This document shows, in pieces, positions 9,671 to 18,520 of a DNA stretch of 64,000 bases. The notes beneath the pieces were generated by a model. It was not told where the DNA came from and did no database searches. It worked only from the letters and a program-made list of their open reading frames with translations. The stretch lies in assembly GCF_002933855.1 (NCBI RefSeq), contig NZ_BFAQ01000049.1:78449-142448 (forward strand), given 5' to 3'. This stretch comes from Vibrio penaeicida. GTDB taxonomy: Bacteria > Pseudomonadota > Gammaproteobacteria > Enterobacterales > Vibrionaceae. Position 1 is the stretch's first letter. Each line of letters begins with the position of its first letter. The position numbers and the translations under genes were made by a program.

Positions 9671-9887
9671 ATTTGGGCTCAGGCTATGAGGTGGAAGAGG
9701 GTTGGGTTCGTTAAGGTTTTCTCGATAAAATAATGCGAGATAAGCAAAATCGCTTTGAAAGAAAAATTGTATAGGAAGGGTAAGTGTCGGTTTTTTAAAG
9801 CGTTAAACAAAAAGCGGCGAACGTAAAGGAAGTACAGAAATAGGCTCCCGACGATAAGCCGAAAGCCAAATATGAGAGATAGGGGGG

Positions 9888-11615
9888 TTATTTCAAAGAA
9901 TAAACAGAGACTGTGCCGCTTACTTCATTTGCTACAAGTAATAGAGGGTGCTTTATCGGGCTGTCTTGTGAGCTAATAAATTTGAACCCTTCAGGTGCTA
10001 AATCGCCAGCTTCACGGAATTGCCCAGAGACAGCGACAGGATCAGCATCGTCATCAATTTCAAATGTGGTAGAAAAATCGCGATTAACAATGTAGTCAAC
10101 GAATTTGGCGTTGTCTGGTTGCGTAATATCGTAAATCACAAACCCACCCATACGTTCTAGCCCTATAAAGGCGTAGTCTTTTTCGTTTATTTTTCCTAAA
10201 GCGAGCCCTTCAGGCTCTACTCCTTTGTCGTCGGAACGATTGTCCATTTTGTTTTTGGTTTCGTTCGTATTCAACATGTTAGGGTATCGCTGCGCCACTA
10301 CTTTTTCGATTTCACCAGCACTGTCAAAAACTTGTTTCCCATTCTCGTCCCATATCGAAAACGAGCGTCCACCGTAGGCGATGACTTTTTCATAAACACC
10401 ATCTCCGTCGCTGTCACCCATGGCGGTTGTGACTTTAAGGCGACCTAGCTCTAGCTTCGACAAATGGGCGGCTTGAGGGTGGTTGGGGCTAAGGTTTAGC
10501 TTACCTGCACGAGTTTCTTCGCTATAACCTAAACACCCATCCTCTTTGTCGTACTTTTTGCCACCAGCCTGCAAGCACGCTGCTTCACTTGCCGCAGAAA
10601 ACCAGTAATCACGAGCGTCGCCTTCGTTTGCCGTGACAACATATTGTTTCCCCGAACTTTGATAGGCTGCAATCGTGTCGGGTTGATACAAACCAAAAAC
10701 ACCTTCCCATGTACGAATGTTCACTTTCCCATCTTTGTCACTCACATCTAATGCGTTGGGTACATCGCCATAATCTTTCAGCCCCAGCCCTACTACCTGA
10801 ACAATTTTATTCGCTCGAATATCAACTTTCGCCATCGCATTATTTTCTTGTAGAGTTACCCATGCGAAGAGGCTGTCAGGACTAACCGCGATATACTCTG
10901 GTTCTATATCCTGAGCCAAGCTTGTGCCAGTTGGGCTAGCAAATTTGAATCCTTGTTTTAGAAGGTTGGATTTTTGTGATTCAAAATTTTCAAACGTCAT
11001 ATGAATCGCGAAATCTTCTGGCATACCGTTTTTGACAGAGATTTTAGATATGGATCCTTCCGGATCAAGAGAATAGTCCTTGCTAGGTTCGGCTTCGTTT
11101 GCAACCAAGACAGATTGACCGTTTGGCGTGAAGGTGACCATATCTGGAAGCGCGCCCACTTCAACTGCTTTCAAAAATGTGGATGAATCGCTCTTAAGGC
11201 GATAAAAAAGGATCACCCCAGAGGACTGCTTGTTTTCATTGGCAACTGCAATAGCCAATAATCCATCATAGATAGAGAGCGAGTTTGCATTACCTAAGGG
11301 GATTTCTTTTCCTGTATTAAGTGTCACGCTTGTTGGTAAAAAGAGCGATTTTGAGCGTAAAGTATCTGCTGTTGTTGGGTTCGAAATTGGTTCTGAAGGG
11401 AGGTTGTTCAACGACAGAATGTCGATACGGTTTTTTGCACCATTAACGACATATGCAAGGTTAGTTCGTTTATCGAAATCGACAATTTCCGTTGCACCTT
11501 CACCATAAATACCCGACTGGTAACGACCAATAAGATCAATCTGTAAAGGGTTTCCCCATGATTGGGTAGACATGAAAAGAGCGCAATAAGCGCTCAATAA
11601 AGTAATGTATTTCAT
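9888..11615 (-). CDS. Choice-of-anchor I family secreted protein (beta-propeller, phytase-like)
   Basis: An exported protein of 575 residues with a Sec signal peptide (MKYITLLSAYCALFMSTQSWG). It consists of repeated beta-propeller blades and matches the choice-of-anchor I family, related to phytase-like esterase and alkaline-phosphatase-type proteins. Characteristic segments are VANEGDARDYW, GDSDGDGVYEK and DDKGVEPEGLALG, the acidic loops probably binding calcium. No C-terminal sorting anchor is visible, so it is probably periplasmic or released. It is a separate transcription unit behind the metalloprotease gene in the same orientation. The enzymatic activity is unproven for most family members. 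Confidence 0.82.
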   Translation of the reverse strand: MKYITLLSAYCALFMSTQSWGNPLQIDLIGRYQSGIYGEGATEIVDFDKRTNLAYVVNGAKNRIDILSLNNLPSEPISNPTTADTLRSKSLFLPTSVTLNTGKEIPLGNANSLSIYDGLLAIAVANENKQSSGVILFYRLKSDSSTFLKAVEVGALPDMVTFTPNGQSVLVANEAEPSKDYSLDPEGSISKISVKNGMPEDFAIHMTFENFESQKSNLLKQGFKFASPTGTSLAQDIEPEYIAVSPDSLFAWVTLQENNAMAKVDIRANKIVQVVGLGLKDYGDVPNALDVSDKDGKVNIRTWEGVFGLYQPDTIAAYQSSGKQYVVTANEGDARDYWFSAASEAACLQAGGKKYDKEDGCLGYSEETRAGKLNLSPNHPQAAHLSKLELGRLKVTTAMGDSDGDGVYEKVIAYGGRSFSIWDENGKQVFDSAGEIEKVVAQRYPNMLNTNETKNKMDNRSDDKGVEPEGLALGKINEKDYAFIGLERMGGFVIYDITQPDNAKFVDYIVNRDFSTTFEIDDDADPVAVSGQFREAGDLAPEGFKFISSQDSPIKHPLLLVANEVSGTVSVYSLK

Positions 11616-11749
11616 CCTTAAAAATCCTTCTATCCATAGTTAAAACAGAAAGTCTGAAGATGAAAGATGACACTGCCATGTCAGTTTAATGCGCTTAATA
11701 TGACGATTAGTTTAAACTCATAAAATCTGCTGACAACAATATCATTGTG

Positions 11750-12009
11750 TTAAGGCTGTCTTAAATCCGTATGCCAGTTGGTACGAGTAGTGTTGTACTG
11801 ATATTCGTAAAACGACTTTATTTCCTCTCGATATTCTTTCCCGAACTCATCCAATAAACCTGCGTATTTTTCAGGGCCGTTACCATAAACAAGGCAAAGC
11901 GTTTGAAAATATAGTTCAGAGCAATATAGCTCAGAACAATATAATTCTGCGCTACTGAATAGACAGAAAGCAGTGCTGCACAAAAACAGGTCGTCATGGT
12001 GTATTTCAT
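11750..12009 (-). pseudogene. Possible frameshifted small secreted protein with SELYC repeats
   Basis: Two overlapping minus-strand frames look like one broken gene. From the ATG at 12009 one frame encodes a convincing signal peptide (MKYTMTTCFCAALLSVYSVA) and then degenerates. The other frame runs to the stop at 11750 and encodes AELYCSELYCSELYFQTLC followed by a plausible acidic/aromatic tail (LLDEFGKEYREEIKSFYEY). A one-base shift near 11950 would join them. The junction lies at an imperfect 15-base tandem repeat (about 11905-11950), a natural site for slippage. A sequencing error, phase variation or real decay are all possible. No strong ribosome-binding site is seen before 12009. Confidence 0.4.
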
Positions 12010-12043
12010 AAAGACAGTTGAGGTTATGTTTCTAAAGTTAGCA

Positions 12044-12072
12044 TTGACTTTCCTAACTACGAACGCCAATAT
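12044..12072 (+). promoter_or_regulatory. Predicted sigma-70 promoter of arfA
   Basis: A -35-like TTGACT at 12045-12049 (with the preceding T at 12044) and a -10-like CAATAT at 12067-12072 are separated by about 17 bases. Transcription would begin near 12079, leaving a short leader with AAGGAG before the arfA ATG at 12102. Prediction by inspection only. Confidence 0.5.
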
Positions 12073-12101
12073 TGCCTGCGAATTAAACAAAGGAGCCTAA
12101 C

Positions 12102-12320
12102 ATGGCAAAGAAACGCAAAAATGCGAAGCTTGCCACTGAAAATGTGGTTGAGATACAACACGAACACGGCAGAGGTGTGATTCAAGATAACGCACTTAAG
12201 GCGATAGTCACCAGCGAGCTTTATAAAACCCGAGTGGTTAAAGCGAAGAAAGGGAAAGGAAGTTTTAGTCGAGGCAACAAACATAAAGGGAAAGAGCCCT
12301 ATTCAAAGCAAGCTGCATAA
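12102..12320 (+). CDS. arfA: Alternative ribosome-rescue factor ArfA
   Basis: ArfA releases ribosomes stalled on mRNAs lacking a stop codon by recruiting release factor 2, as a backup to tmRNA. The 72-residue protein carries the family core HGRGVIQDNALKAIV...RVVKAKKGKGSFSRGNKHKG; the Lys/Gly-rich KKGKGS segment is the part that enters the empty mRNA channel. The N-terminus has a short basic extension (MAKKRKNAKLATENV). AAGGAG lies well placed upstream of the ATG. The 3' end of the gene forms one arm of an 18-19 bp hairpin and the stop codon is in its loop. This matches the known control in which truncated, non-stop arfA mRNA is made and tmRNA keeps ArfA low. Confidence 0.93.
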   Translation: MAKKRKNAKLATENVVEIQHEHGRGVIQDNALKAIVTSELYKTRVVKAKKGKGSFSRGNKHKGKEPYSKQAA

Positions 12321-12350
12321 TTGCTTTCTTTGAATAGGGCTCTTTCATTT
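12290..12350 (+). terminator. Hairpin overlapping the arfA 3' end
   Basis: AAAGAGCCCTATTCAAAG (12291-12308) pairs perfectly with 12328-12345, extended by a G-C pair at 12290/12346, and a short T-rich stretch follows. The arfA stop (12318-12320) sits in the loop. RNase III cleavage of the stem or early termination would give stop-less mRNA. The same hairpin may serve the convergent dgkA transcript. Confidence 0.88.
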
Positions 12351-12373
12351 TGGAATTCTGGAACCCGGCCAAT

Positions 12374-12733
12374 CTATAGGAACAGAATACCTATCCAGAC
12401 AAGCCCCGCCAGTGATAAGGCGACAAACACCGCTGCTGAACCAATGTCTTTAGCACGCCCGCTTAACTCATTCCATTCAGAACCAAAGCGGTCTACCACA
12501 GTCTCAATGGCAGAATTGAGCAGTTCAACAATGATCACCAAAAGCACAACACTGATCATGGCAACTTGTTCTAGCGGAGTTACGGGCAAGAAAAACGTCA
12601 ATGTGGTGAGAAATACGAGCAATACCACTTCTTGACGAAAAGCCGCTTCATTTATCCACGCAGCTTTTAAACCTTTCATAGAGTAGCGTGTTGCATGCAC
12701 GACACGAGTAAGTCCGGTAGCACCAGGTTTCAT
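12374..12733 (-). CDS. dgkA: Diacylglycerol kinase
   Basis: A small trimeric inner-membrane kinase that phosphorylates diacylglycerol to phosphatidic acid, recycling lipid left from membrane-derived oligosaccharide or lipid A modification. The 119 residues match the usual length (E. coli 122). An N-terminal amphipathic segment (RYSMKGLKAAWINEAAFRQE) is followed by three transmembrane helices. The signature VELLNSAIETVVDR contains the conserved Glu and Asn of the active site. It is convergent with arfA and shares the intergenic hairpin. Confidence 0.95.
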   Translation of the reverse strand: MKPGATGLTRVVHATRYSMKGLKAAWINEAAFRQEVVLLVFLTTLTFFLPVTPLEQVAMISVVLLVIIVELLNSAIETVVDRFGSEWNELSGRAKDIGSAAVFVALSLAGLVWIGILFL

Positions 12734-12790
12734 TATTTTCCTACAGTGTTCAAAAAATCAAAGCACGCATTGTATACCTAAATAACCACT

Positions 12791-12814
12791 ATACCCAAGT
12801 AACCTCAAGATACT
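12791..12814 (+). repeat. Partial copy of the ATACCCAAGT repeat
   Basis: This 24-base stretch matches the reverse complement of the start of the 6423-6453 element at 22 of 24 positions: ATACCCAAGT, two differing bases, then CCTCAAGATACT. The second palindrome arm is lost. It lies in the leader between dgkA and the DHH gene. Confidence 0.6.
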
Positions 12815-12990
12815 GGTTCAACGAGCCTTGCGTAGATTCTTACCATATGTTTTTTAGAGAATATTTTATTCTATTTTCATAGATTTAATTTCGTTGACAG
12901 GATCACGACAACACTTACTCTATACGTGTGCTCTACCAATGTTGCGTTAGCGAGTTGAGCATAAGGATTGTGCAATAGAATGAGATATGG

Positions 12991-13947
12991 ATGAATTACG
13001 ATATATTTAATGGCGATGCAGACGGCATAATCGCCCTGTTACAGCTTAGGCTGAATCAACCTAAAGACGCGGTTCTTGTTACTGGCGTTAAGCGTGACAT
13101 TAAGCTCATCAGTAAAATCGATGTTCAGCAAGGAGATGACCTGACTGTCCTCGATATCTCAATGGAAAAGAACAAAGCCGATTTGTTAAACGCGCTTGAG
13201 ATAGGTGCAAAGGTATTTTATGCCGACCATCACAGACCGGGTGACATTCCTGAAGATGATAATCTACAAGCTCATATCGATACCGACCCAAACACCTGTA
13301 CGGCTTTGATTGTTGATAAGCTCCTTATTGGGAAATACCGCTTGTGGGCTATCACGGCGGCATACGGCGACAATATGATTGCACGAGCGGATGCCCTTGC
13401 TGATCAAATTCCATTGACCAAGGACCAAAAAGAGCAGTTGAAAGAATTTGGTACACTGGTGAATTACAATGGTTACGGCGCAACAGTTGAAGATTTGCAT
13501 TATCACCCTGCGGATTTGTTTAACGCTTTGTTGCCGTATTCGTCTCCATTTGATGCAATTCAGCAGTCTGATTCTCCTTATCACGTGCTTAAATCCGCCT
13601 ATGAGAGTGACTTTGCTAACGCCTTAGCGGCGAAAGCGACCCATCAAACGGATTTGCTAACGGTCATACAATTACCAGACGCGCCTTGGTCTGGAAGGGT
13701 TAGTGGAGTGTTAGGAAACCATTTGGCCAATTCAACCCCGACGTCCGCTCACGCTGTTTTGACTAGCAACACAGACGGCTCTTACACAGTCTCGCTACGT
13801 GCACCGCTAAATAATAAACAAGGTGCAGGGCAAATTTGCAGTGAGTTTCCAACTGGGGGAGGGCGTGAAGCCGCGGCTGGGATAAACGCATTGCAGCCTT
13901 CCGATTTACCGCGTTTTATTGAACGTATAGAGTCCTACTACCGCTAG
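12991..13947 (+). CDS. DHH/DHHA1 family phosphoesterase
   Basis: A 318-residue metal-dependent phosphoesterase of the DHH superfamily, which includes nanoRNases, RecJ and cyclic-dinucleotide hydrolases. The N-terminal FNGDADG and the DHH motif (FYADHHRPGD, near residue 80) supply manganese ligands. The C-terminal GGGREAAAG is the DHHA1 substrate-binding signature. It has no signal peptide. A neighbouring ATG at 12980 leads to an immediate stop, so 12991 is the start. It is a stand-alone gene behind a 250-base leader. It could degrade short oligonucleotides, but the substrate within the superfamily cannot be chosen from sequence. Confidence 0.85.
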   Translation: MNYDIFNGDADGIIALLQLRLNQPKDAVLVTGVKRDIKLISKIDVQQGDDLTVLDISMEKNKADLLNALEIGAKVFYADHHRPGDIPEDDNLQAHIDTDPNTCTALIVDKLLIGKYRLWAITAAYGDNMIARADALADQIPLTKDQKEQLKEFGTLVNYNGYGATVEDLHYHPADLFNALLPYSSPFDAIQQSDSPYHVLKSAYESDFANALAAKATHQTDLLTVIQLPDAPWSGRVSGVLGNHLANSTPTSAHAVLTSNTDGSYTVSLRAPLNNKQGAGQICSEFPTGGGREAAAGINALQPSDLPRFIERIESYYR

Positions 13948-14024
13948 GCTCTTCTGCAAGTAAAATGAAAGAAATTAATGAATTTGTAGGTCTGTCTGTT
14001 TGAGTCAATAAACGGACAGCACCC

Positions 14025-14738
14025 ATGAACAACCGCTTCTTCACCATACTTGGGCTTAGTGCGACAGCCCTCTTAATGTCGACATCTGTATCAGCTCAAA
14101 CTTGGACACACCAAGGGCAACCAGCACAACTCGTTGAGTTGTTTACATCTGAAGGGTGTTCGAGTTGCCCGCCAGCTGATCGATTCTTAAGTAAATTCCA
14201 ATCTTCAGCAAAGCTATGGGAAGAGATCATTCCAGTTGCGTTTCATGTCGATTATTGGGATTACTTAGGGTGGAAAGATGAATTCGCTCACCCTGCTTAC
14301 AGTCAAAGACAACGTTTGTATCGCGCTTATGGGTCAATCAGTTCTGTCTACACGCCAGGTTTTGTTGTTGATGGAAAAGAGTGGCGCGGATTTTTCTCAC
14401 GAAGTCCACTTCCTACAAAAAGCCAGAATGATCGCGGGGTACTCACGCTCGAAAAGAATCAAGATAACTTTTCATTAAAATACGATCAGAAAGGTAAATA
14501 CACAGCGCACTTAGTTTTGCTGGCTATGGATGAAAAAACAAAGATTAAAGCTGGAGAAAACAGAGGACGGGAATTGGAGCATGATTTTGTGGTTTTGAAT
14601 AAATACCAGATGAATGCAGAACAACACTGGGACTTCCAAAATATCATGGTATCTAATAATGCGGATGCTGTCGCTGTTTGGCTGACTCAGGGGAATCAGA
14701 GTCAGCCAGTTCAAACCGTTGCGGGTTATATTCGTTAA
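14025..14738 (+). CDS. DUF1223 thioredoxin-fold periplasmic protein
   Basis: An exported 237-residue protein with a signal peptide ending near SVSAQT. The mature part begins with the DUF1223 signature VELFTSEGCSSCPPADRFL. The CxxC pair (Cys45, Cys48) is in a thioredoxin-like context, followed by conserved HVDYWDYLGWKDEFA and YTPGFVVDG. These proteins are presumed periplasmic redox proteins, but no substrate is known. It appears monocistronic, 77 bases after the DHH gene. Confidence 0.88.
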   Translation: MNNRFFTILGLSATALLMSTSVSAQTWTHQGQPAQLVELFTSEGCSSCPPADRFLSKFQSSAKLWEEIIPVAFHVDYWDYLGWKDEFAHPAYSQRQRLYRAYGSISSVYTPGFVVDGKEWRGFFSRSPLPTKSQNDRGVLTLEKNQDNFSLKYDQKGKYTAHLVLLAMDEKTKIKAGENRGRELEHDFVVLNKYQMNAEQHWDFQNIMVSNNADAVAVWLTQGNQSQPVQTVAGYIR

Positions 14739-14780
14739 GGTTTTTTGGTCATAGTTGGTTCAGATATAAACGATCACTTG

Positions 14781-14814
14781 TTTATCTGCAATTATGTTTT
14801 ATCTGCAATTATGT
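14781..14814. repeat. Perfect 17-base tandem duplication
   Basis: TTTATCTGCAATTATGT occurs at 14781-14797 and again at 14798-14814. The second copy encodes the last codons and stop of the minus-strand Gate-domain gene; the first copy lies just beyond its stop. This looks like a recent slippage duplication. Confidence 0.85.
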
Positions 14815-15745
14815 TGGATTGAGGACTTGGGCGCTTTAGTAATCGCGCCCATATTGCGATCACTATGATCGAGAACGCTATTCTTCCCCAAAGCACTGCG
14901 TAAATGTCGGCACCCAGCAGAAGAATTAGTAACGTATCTTCAATAATACTATGGCATAAGCCTAAAAAGCAGACGACGATCAATGTGTCGCGTTTTGAGA
15001 CTTTTCCCTGTTTTACTTCATTGATTAGCAATCCAGCACCAAAACTTAGACCAAGCGTCATCCCAATAATAGTGATGTTAGTTGCCTCTTTCCCAATGGT
15101 GAGCCCTTTCATTAATGGGGAAAGGGCTATGTGGAGCAACCTTTCTATTCCCAATAACCGCAGTAGCTTTAGCAATGTCATCAATATGGCAATGATAATG
15201 TATATAGATATTAGCATTTGGCATTGGTCTAGAAGCCACTGAGACCAACTGTGACCGATAGGGTCAGGCTTCCAAAGCAATGAAACGGGAGTTTGCTGCC
15301 ATCCGCCGATTTGGTATGTGATATGAGCGATCCATCCTATAACCAAACCACCACCCACTCGAAATGAGAGTGTTATCCACCACGGGACTCCTGTAGCTTT
15401 TGCTACCGCTCCTTCAATAGGTAACGAGTGTGCGAACAGTATAAGAAGCCCAAGAACCGAGATCTGTGCCCCTGTAAAATTTGATTGGCTTGCAATGTCG
15501 TAGAAAACCGCCATTGCAGTGTAAATATTGGTAAGAATAGCGACGGCCCAAACTAACCCCCACTCTTGAGGAAGCCCTAACACTTCCATTAATGGCGAAA
15601 GCGCTGAAGCTAAATACTGTGTCCCTCCAACCGTATCTAACACTCTCACAATAATGAGGGTAGGCACCATTATTTTTAGTAATGTCCAGTAAACACGGTT
15701 TATATCTTTTATTAGGTCAACGCCTCCTTTCCAAACGGCTTCCAT
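14792..15745 (-). CDS. Nucleoside-recognition (Gate) domain membrane protein
   Basis: A polytopic inner-membrane protein of 317 residues with about eight hydrophobic segments in two similar halves. It matches the nucleoside recognition (Gate) domain found in SpmA/SpmB-like and YjiH-like proteins. Key segments are GGTQYLASALSPLMEVLGLP in the first half and LGLSFGAGLLINE and LCHSIIEDTLLILLLG in the second. The name is historical; transported substrates are unproven. The last residues and stop fall inside a 17-base tandem duplication. It has no obvious operon partner. Confidence 0.8.
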   Translation of the reverse strand: MEAVWKGGVDLIKDINRVYWTLLKIMVPTLIIVRVLDTVGGTQYLASALSPLMEVLGLPQEWGLVWAVAILTNIYTAMAVFYDIASQSNFTGAQISVLGLLILFAHSLPIEGAVAKATGVPWWITLSFRVGGGLVIGWIAHITYQIGGWQQTPVSLLWKPDPIGHSWSQWLLDQCQMLISIYIIIAILMTLLKLLRLLGIERLLHIALSPLMKGLTIGKEATNITIIGMTLGLSFGAGLLINEVKQGKVSKRDTLIVVCFLGLCHSIIEDTLLILLLGADIYAVLWGRIAFSIIVIAIWARLLKRPSPQSNIIADKT

Positions 15746-16156
15746 AGGTACTCCTCATTCATTCTCGTAAGTTATTTGGCTGACTCTATTTTATTCCAAG
15801 GGGCGAAAAATAATTTTAGTTATAATGATTAAATATTTGCATAAATTTCTTTTTTTAATTAATTAAACTAATAATATTTCTCATTGCTAAAATCGCTACA
15901 CATTCAAAGTGTTGGGGAATTGTATTTGTGGAAGCATAAACTGAACCAACATAAGAGACTTTTGGGTTAAATTGGACGTGAATTCCATAACGAAAGTTAA
16001 ATAGTGAAACGCCAGTCTTTGAGTAAACTTAAGTGCTAGATTGTTTGGATGCTGGCAGACTTCAGTTTCGCAATTTAAGCGAGCGTGAACCGCATATCAT
16101 GAGAAGCTAGGGTAGATGATGAACTGTTATCGAAGTGAAAACTTAGTAAGGTAAGT
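15746..16156. other. 411-base intergenic region
   Basis: The AT-rich region lies between divergent genes for the Gate-domain protein and the Lrp-type regulator. It should hold both promoters. No convincing ORF, repeat or RNA motif was seen. Confidence 0.5.
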
Positions 16157-16621
16157 ATGTTTTTAGATAAATTAGACAAAGCCATTTTAAGGCGTTTACA
16201 GGAGGACAGCTCTGTGACGAATGTCGAACTGTCGGAATCCGTTGGGCTTTCAGCTCCCGCTTGTTTTAAAAGAGTGAAACGGCTTAAAAAAGAAGGGGTG
16301 ATTAGCAAGGAAGTCGCTTTGATCAATCATCAAAAGCTTGGTCCCATGATTCATATGGTTGTTGAAGTTATTATGGAGCGCGACCGACTGGATTTGAATC
16401 GCACATTTATCAATAAAGTGAATCAGACGATGGCAGTAAAAGAGTGCTATAAGGTAACGGGAGAGGTCGATTTTGTCTTAATTGTCGATTCTCCCACTAT
16501 GGAAAGCTATGAATCACTTTGCGATGAGTTGTTGTATTCCAATCCAAACGTGAAGAACTTTCGAACTTTGATCTCCATGAACAAGGTAAAATACGACACG
16601 AGAATTCAAATATTCGATTAA
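16157..16621 (+). CDS. Lrp/AsnC family transcriptional regulator
   Basis: A 154-residue feast/famine regulator. The N-terminal helix-turn-helix (LDKAILRRLQEDSSVTNVEL, then VGLSAPACFKRVKRLKKEGVI) is typical of Lrp/AsnC, though a Cys replaces the more common Val/Ser in the recognition helix. The C-terminal half is a RAM/AsnC ligand-binding domain with the CYKVTGEVDFVLIV segment. Such proteins sense amino acids. It is divergent from the Gate-domain gene, which is a plausible target. Confidence 0.9.
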   Translation: MFLDKLDKAILRRLQEDSSVTNVELSESVGLSAPACFKRVKRLKKEGVISKEVALINHQKLGPMIHMVVEVIMERDRLDLNRTFINKVNQTMAVKECYKVTGEVDFVLIVDSPTMESYESLCDELLYSNPNVKNFRTLISMNKVKYDTRIQIFD

Positions 16622-16737
16622 TGCTTGTTCATGTTGATTTAAAATCAAGCAACCAGTTGAGTTTCTAAGAAAAAAGTGACCTTTGGGGGTTCCAATTCTC
16701 AATGCTTGTGGCAATATAGAACTCGTTCCACGATGAT

Positions 16738-16811
<74 letters not shown>

Positions 16812-16933
16812 ATCCTTTCGTTAGACTTCAATCCCTTATATTCCCATATAGATATCAATACTTAGCTTTTGCCGTTATAGAATTTGTGAGAGCAAAAGAG
16901 CGTATTCCTTTACCTTGCTCCCTCATTAGCGCC

Positions 16934-17182
16934 CTAATTTAAGAAAGCGCTGGATTCTGTGTAAGTCTCGATAGAAGTGCTAAACATCCACTCTCCATCC
17001 GTTAGTTTGTATGTCTCGATAAGTGTTATCTTTCCAACAGCATTCCGTTTATTTGCCACTGTATACACTTCTTTTGTTTCGCCTATGCGATGAACTTGAA
17101 CCGATAATGTAATTAAGGGCGAGTTGTGGCGCTGTATAAAGTCTGTTTGGGTACGAGTTAGGTTTAAAGCAAATTGACTCAT
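16934..17182 (-). CDS. Unknown 82-residue protein
   Basis: I do not recognise this protein. It is a soluble, beta-rich sequence (SPLITLSVQVHRIGETKEVYTV...KITLIETYKLTDGEWMFSTSIETYT) compatible with a small sheet or NTF2-like fragment. It has no signal peptide or membrane segment. An AAGGA lies about 12 bases before the ATG, somewhat far. It has no operon neighbours, with the tRNA on one side and a 600-base gap on the other. Codon use and protein-like composition support a real gene, with moderate certainty. Confidence 0.55.
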   Translation of the reverse strand: MSQFALNLTRTQTDFIQRHNSPLITLSVQVHRIGETKEVYTVANKRNAVGKITLIETYKLTDGEWMFSTSIETYTESSAFLN

Positions 17183-17739
17183 GTGTTCTATTTATTCCTT
17201 CGAAGTAGCTCAAAGATGTTCGTTGTTTTTGAGTGCTCCAACCATGCATTTTTTTGCAACGTAGTCATGTATACCTTCTCAAGGCATACGCGAAATATTA
17301 TTGCTGTCAGGGCAGAGATTATGATCTGTATCTGAAATTTACTCAGTAGCTTATGTGGTATCTAGGAAGTCAATGTTTCATTATGTTATTTATATTTCTC
17401 ATTATACCCAATTTTTTCTTATCTATATGAATCTAATGACTTAAATAATCTATCAATGTTACATTTAATTTTTGCAACCCATTCTTATAAATGAAATATT
17501 TTTCACTAAAAGCTCAATTGTTTGAGTTTTAAGATTTTGGGGTAGCCGTATTGAGTTAATACAATCATTTGTGCGGTTTCTTCCCCAAAGCTCAAGGTAA
17601 TAAGGTGAAGGAATTAAAACTGAGCTATGTATTGAGAGTTAAAAGATGTTGTTTGTTGCACGTATCGGAAGGGTTTAGACTTGGTTTTTATGCTGCGTTA
17701 TTGATCTAGGCTACTGTGTTTCCAGAGTAGAGTGCAGTA
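17183..17739. other. AT-rich gap without a recognised gene
   Basis: I see no protein-coding frame with a credible start, no tRNA and no palindromic element in this stretch. It should hold the promoter for the 82-residue gene on the minus strand. Confidence 0.45.
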
Positions 17740-17780
17740 AAGAAAAGCGTATCTATAAGTGCTGAGCCAGCGCTTTTCTT
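17740..17780 (-). terminator. Probable terminator of the beta-barrel gene
   Basis: AAGAAAAGCG (17740-17749) and CGCTTTTCTT (17771-17780) form a 10-bp stem with a 21-base loop. On the minus strand the second arm runs into a T-rich stretch, 24 bases after the stop of the outer-membrane protein gene. Confidence 0.55.
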
Positions 17781-17803
17781 CATTTTCAATGTAATGATAA
17801 ATC

Positions 17804-18415
17804 TTAGAATCGATAAGAAGCGGAAAGTATCAAACTGTTAATGCGTCCTTTGCCATTAAATTGCTTCTGTGCACTGGAAAACGTGGATGTAAAGTCTTGC
17901 TTGGTGTACTCGATCCCCAGTAAGATTTTCTTGATCTGATATCTAGCACCAACTCCAAAACCTAAGGATGCGCCATGGCTGTACATGTCGACTGACTTTG
18001 AATGAATTGGACTGCTTCCCTGAATGGTTCCAAAGGCGAACCCAAGCCCAGCTTTACCGTAAACCTGTATATTTTTCATTGGGATATAGGTAAATACTGG
18101 AGAAAGTGAAAAAGTGTTCAGAATCACATCACTCTGCATTTTACTTCCTGCAAAATCGACGGTTTCTCCACTTTCTGAGAATTGCTCCATTCCCATCTCA
18201 AAACCAATGAGAGCATGTTCACTGCCCGTATACTCATTGGTTTGGAATGTGATGCCTAGACCAAGTGTCGTTCCTTCCAAATTTTCTGCACTGTGTTCGG
18301 CAGATAAGTTCGCCTTTCCAAGTTTAACGTTCAGCGTAAGGTCATTAATTTTTTCGTAAGCATTCGTTTGAAACGGTATTGAAAATAGCAAAAATAGAAG
18401 GTAGAACTTAGTCAT
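17804..18415 (-). CDS. Outer-membrane beta-barrel protein
   Basis: A small porin-like protein of 203 residues with a signal peptide (MTKFYLLFLLFSIPFQTNAYE). The mature part shows alternating hydrophobic/polar beta strands with Gly/aromatic girdles (YGKAGLGFAFGTIQG, GASLGFGVGARYQIKKILLGIEY) and ends in the outer-membrane insertion signature LILSASYRF with a terminal Phe. It resembles OmpW/OmpA-like opacity-type barrels, probably eight-stranded. There is no periplasmic domain. It stands alone, with its own hairpin downstream. Function unknown. Confidence 0.82.
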   Translation of the reverse strand: MTKFYLLFLLFSIPFQTNAYEKINDLTLNVKLGKANLSAEHSAENLEGTTLGLGITFQTNEYTGSEHALIGFEMGMEQFSESGETVDFAGSKMQSDVILNTFSLSPVFTYIPMKNIQVYGKAGLGFAFGTIQGSSPIHSKSVDMYSHGASLGFGVGARYQIKKILLGIEYTKQDFTSTFSSAQKQFNGKGRINSLILSASYRF

Positions 18416-18520
18416 ATTTTTTACGAAGGCATCGTTTAAGAGATGGGGTATTTTACGATGAATATCACGTTATTGAGTGGCAGATTGGTAAGTAAGTGTA
18501 AGTGTGGAAGGGAAAGAAAA

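Noticed and set aside
11905..11950. 15-base repeats as a CRISPR-like array
   Set aside because: The copies are directly adjacent without spacers and form in-frame codon repeats.
17183..17739. Possible hidden RNA gene or integration site near the tRNA-Gly gene
   Set aside because: No second copy of the tRNA 3' end, no integrase and no stable fold could be seen.
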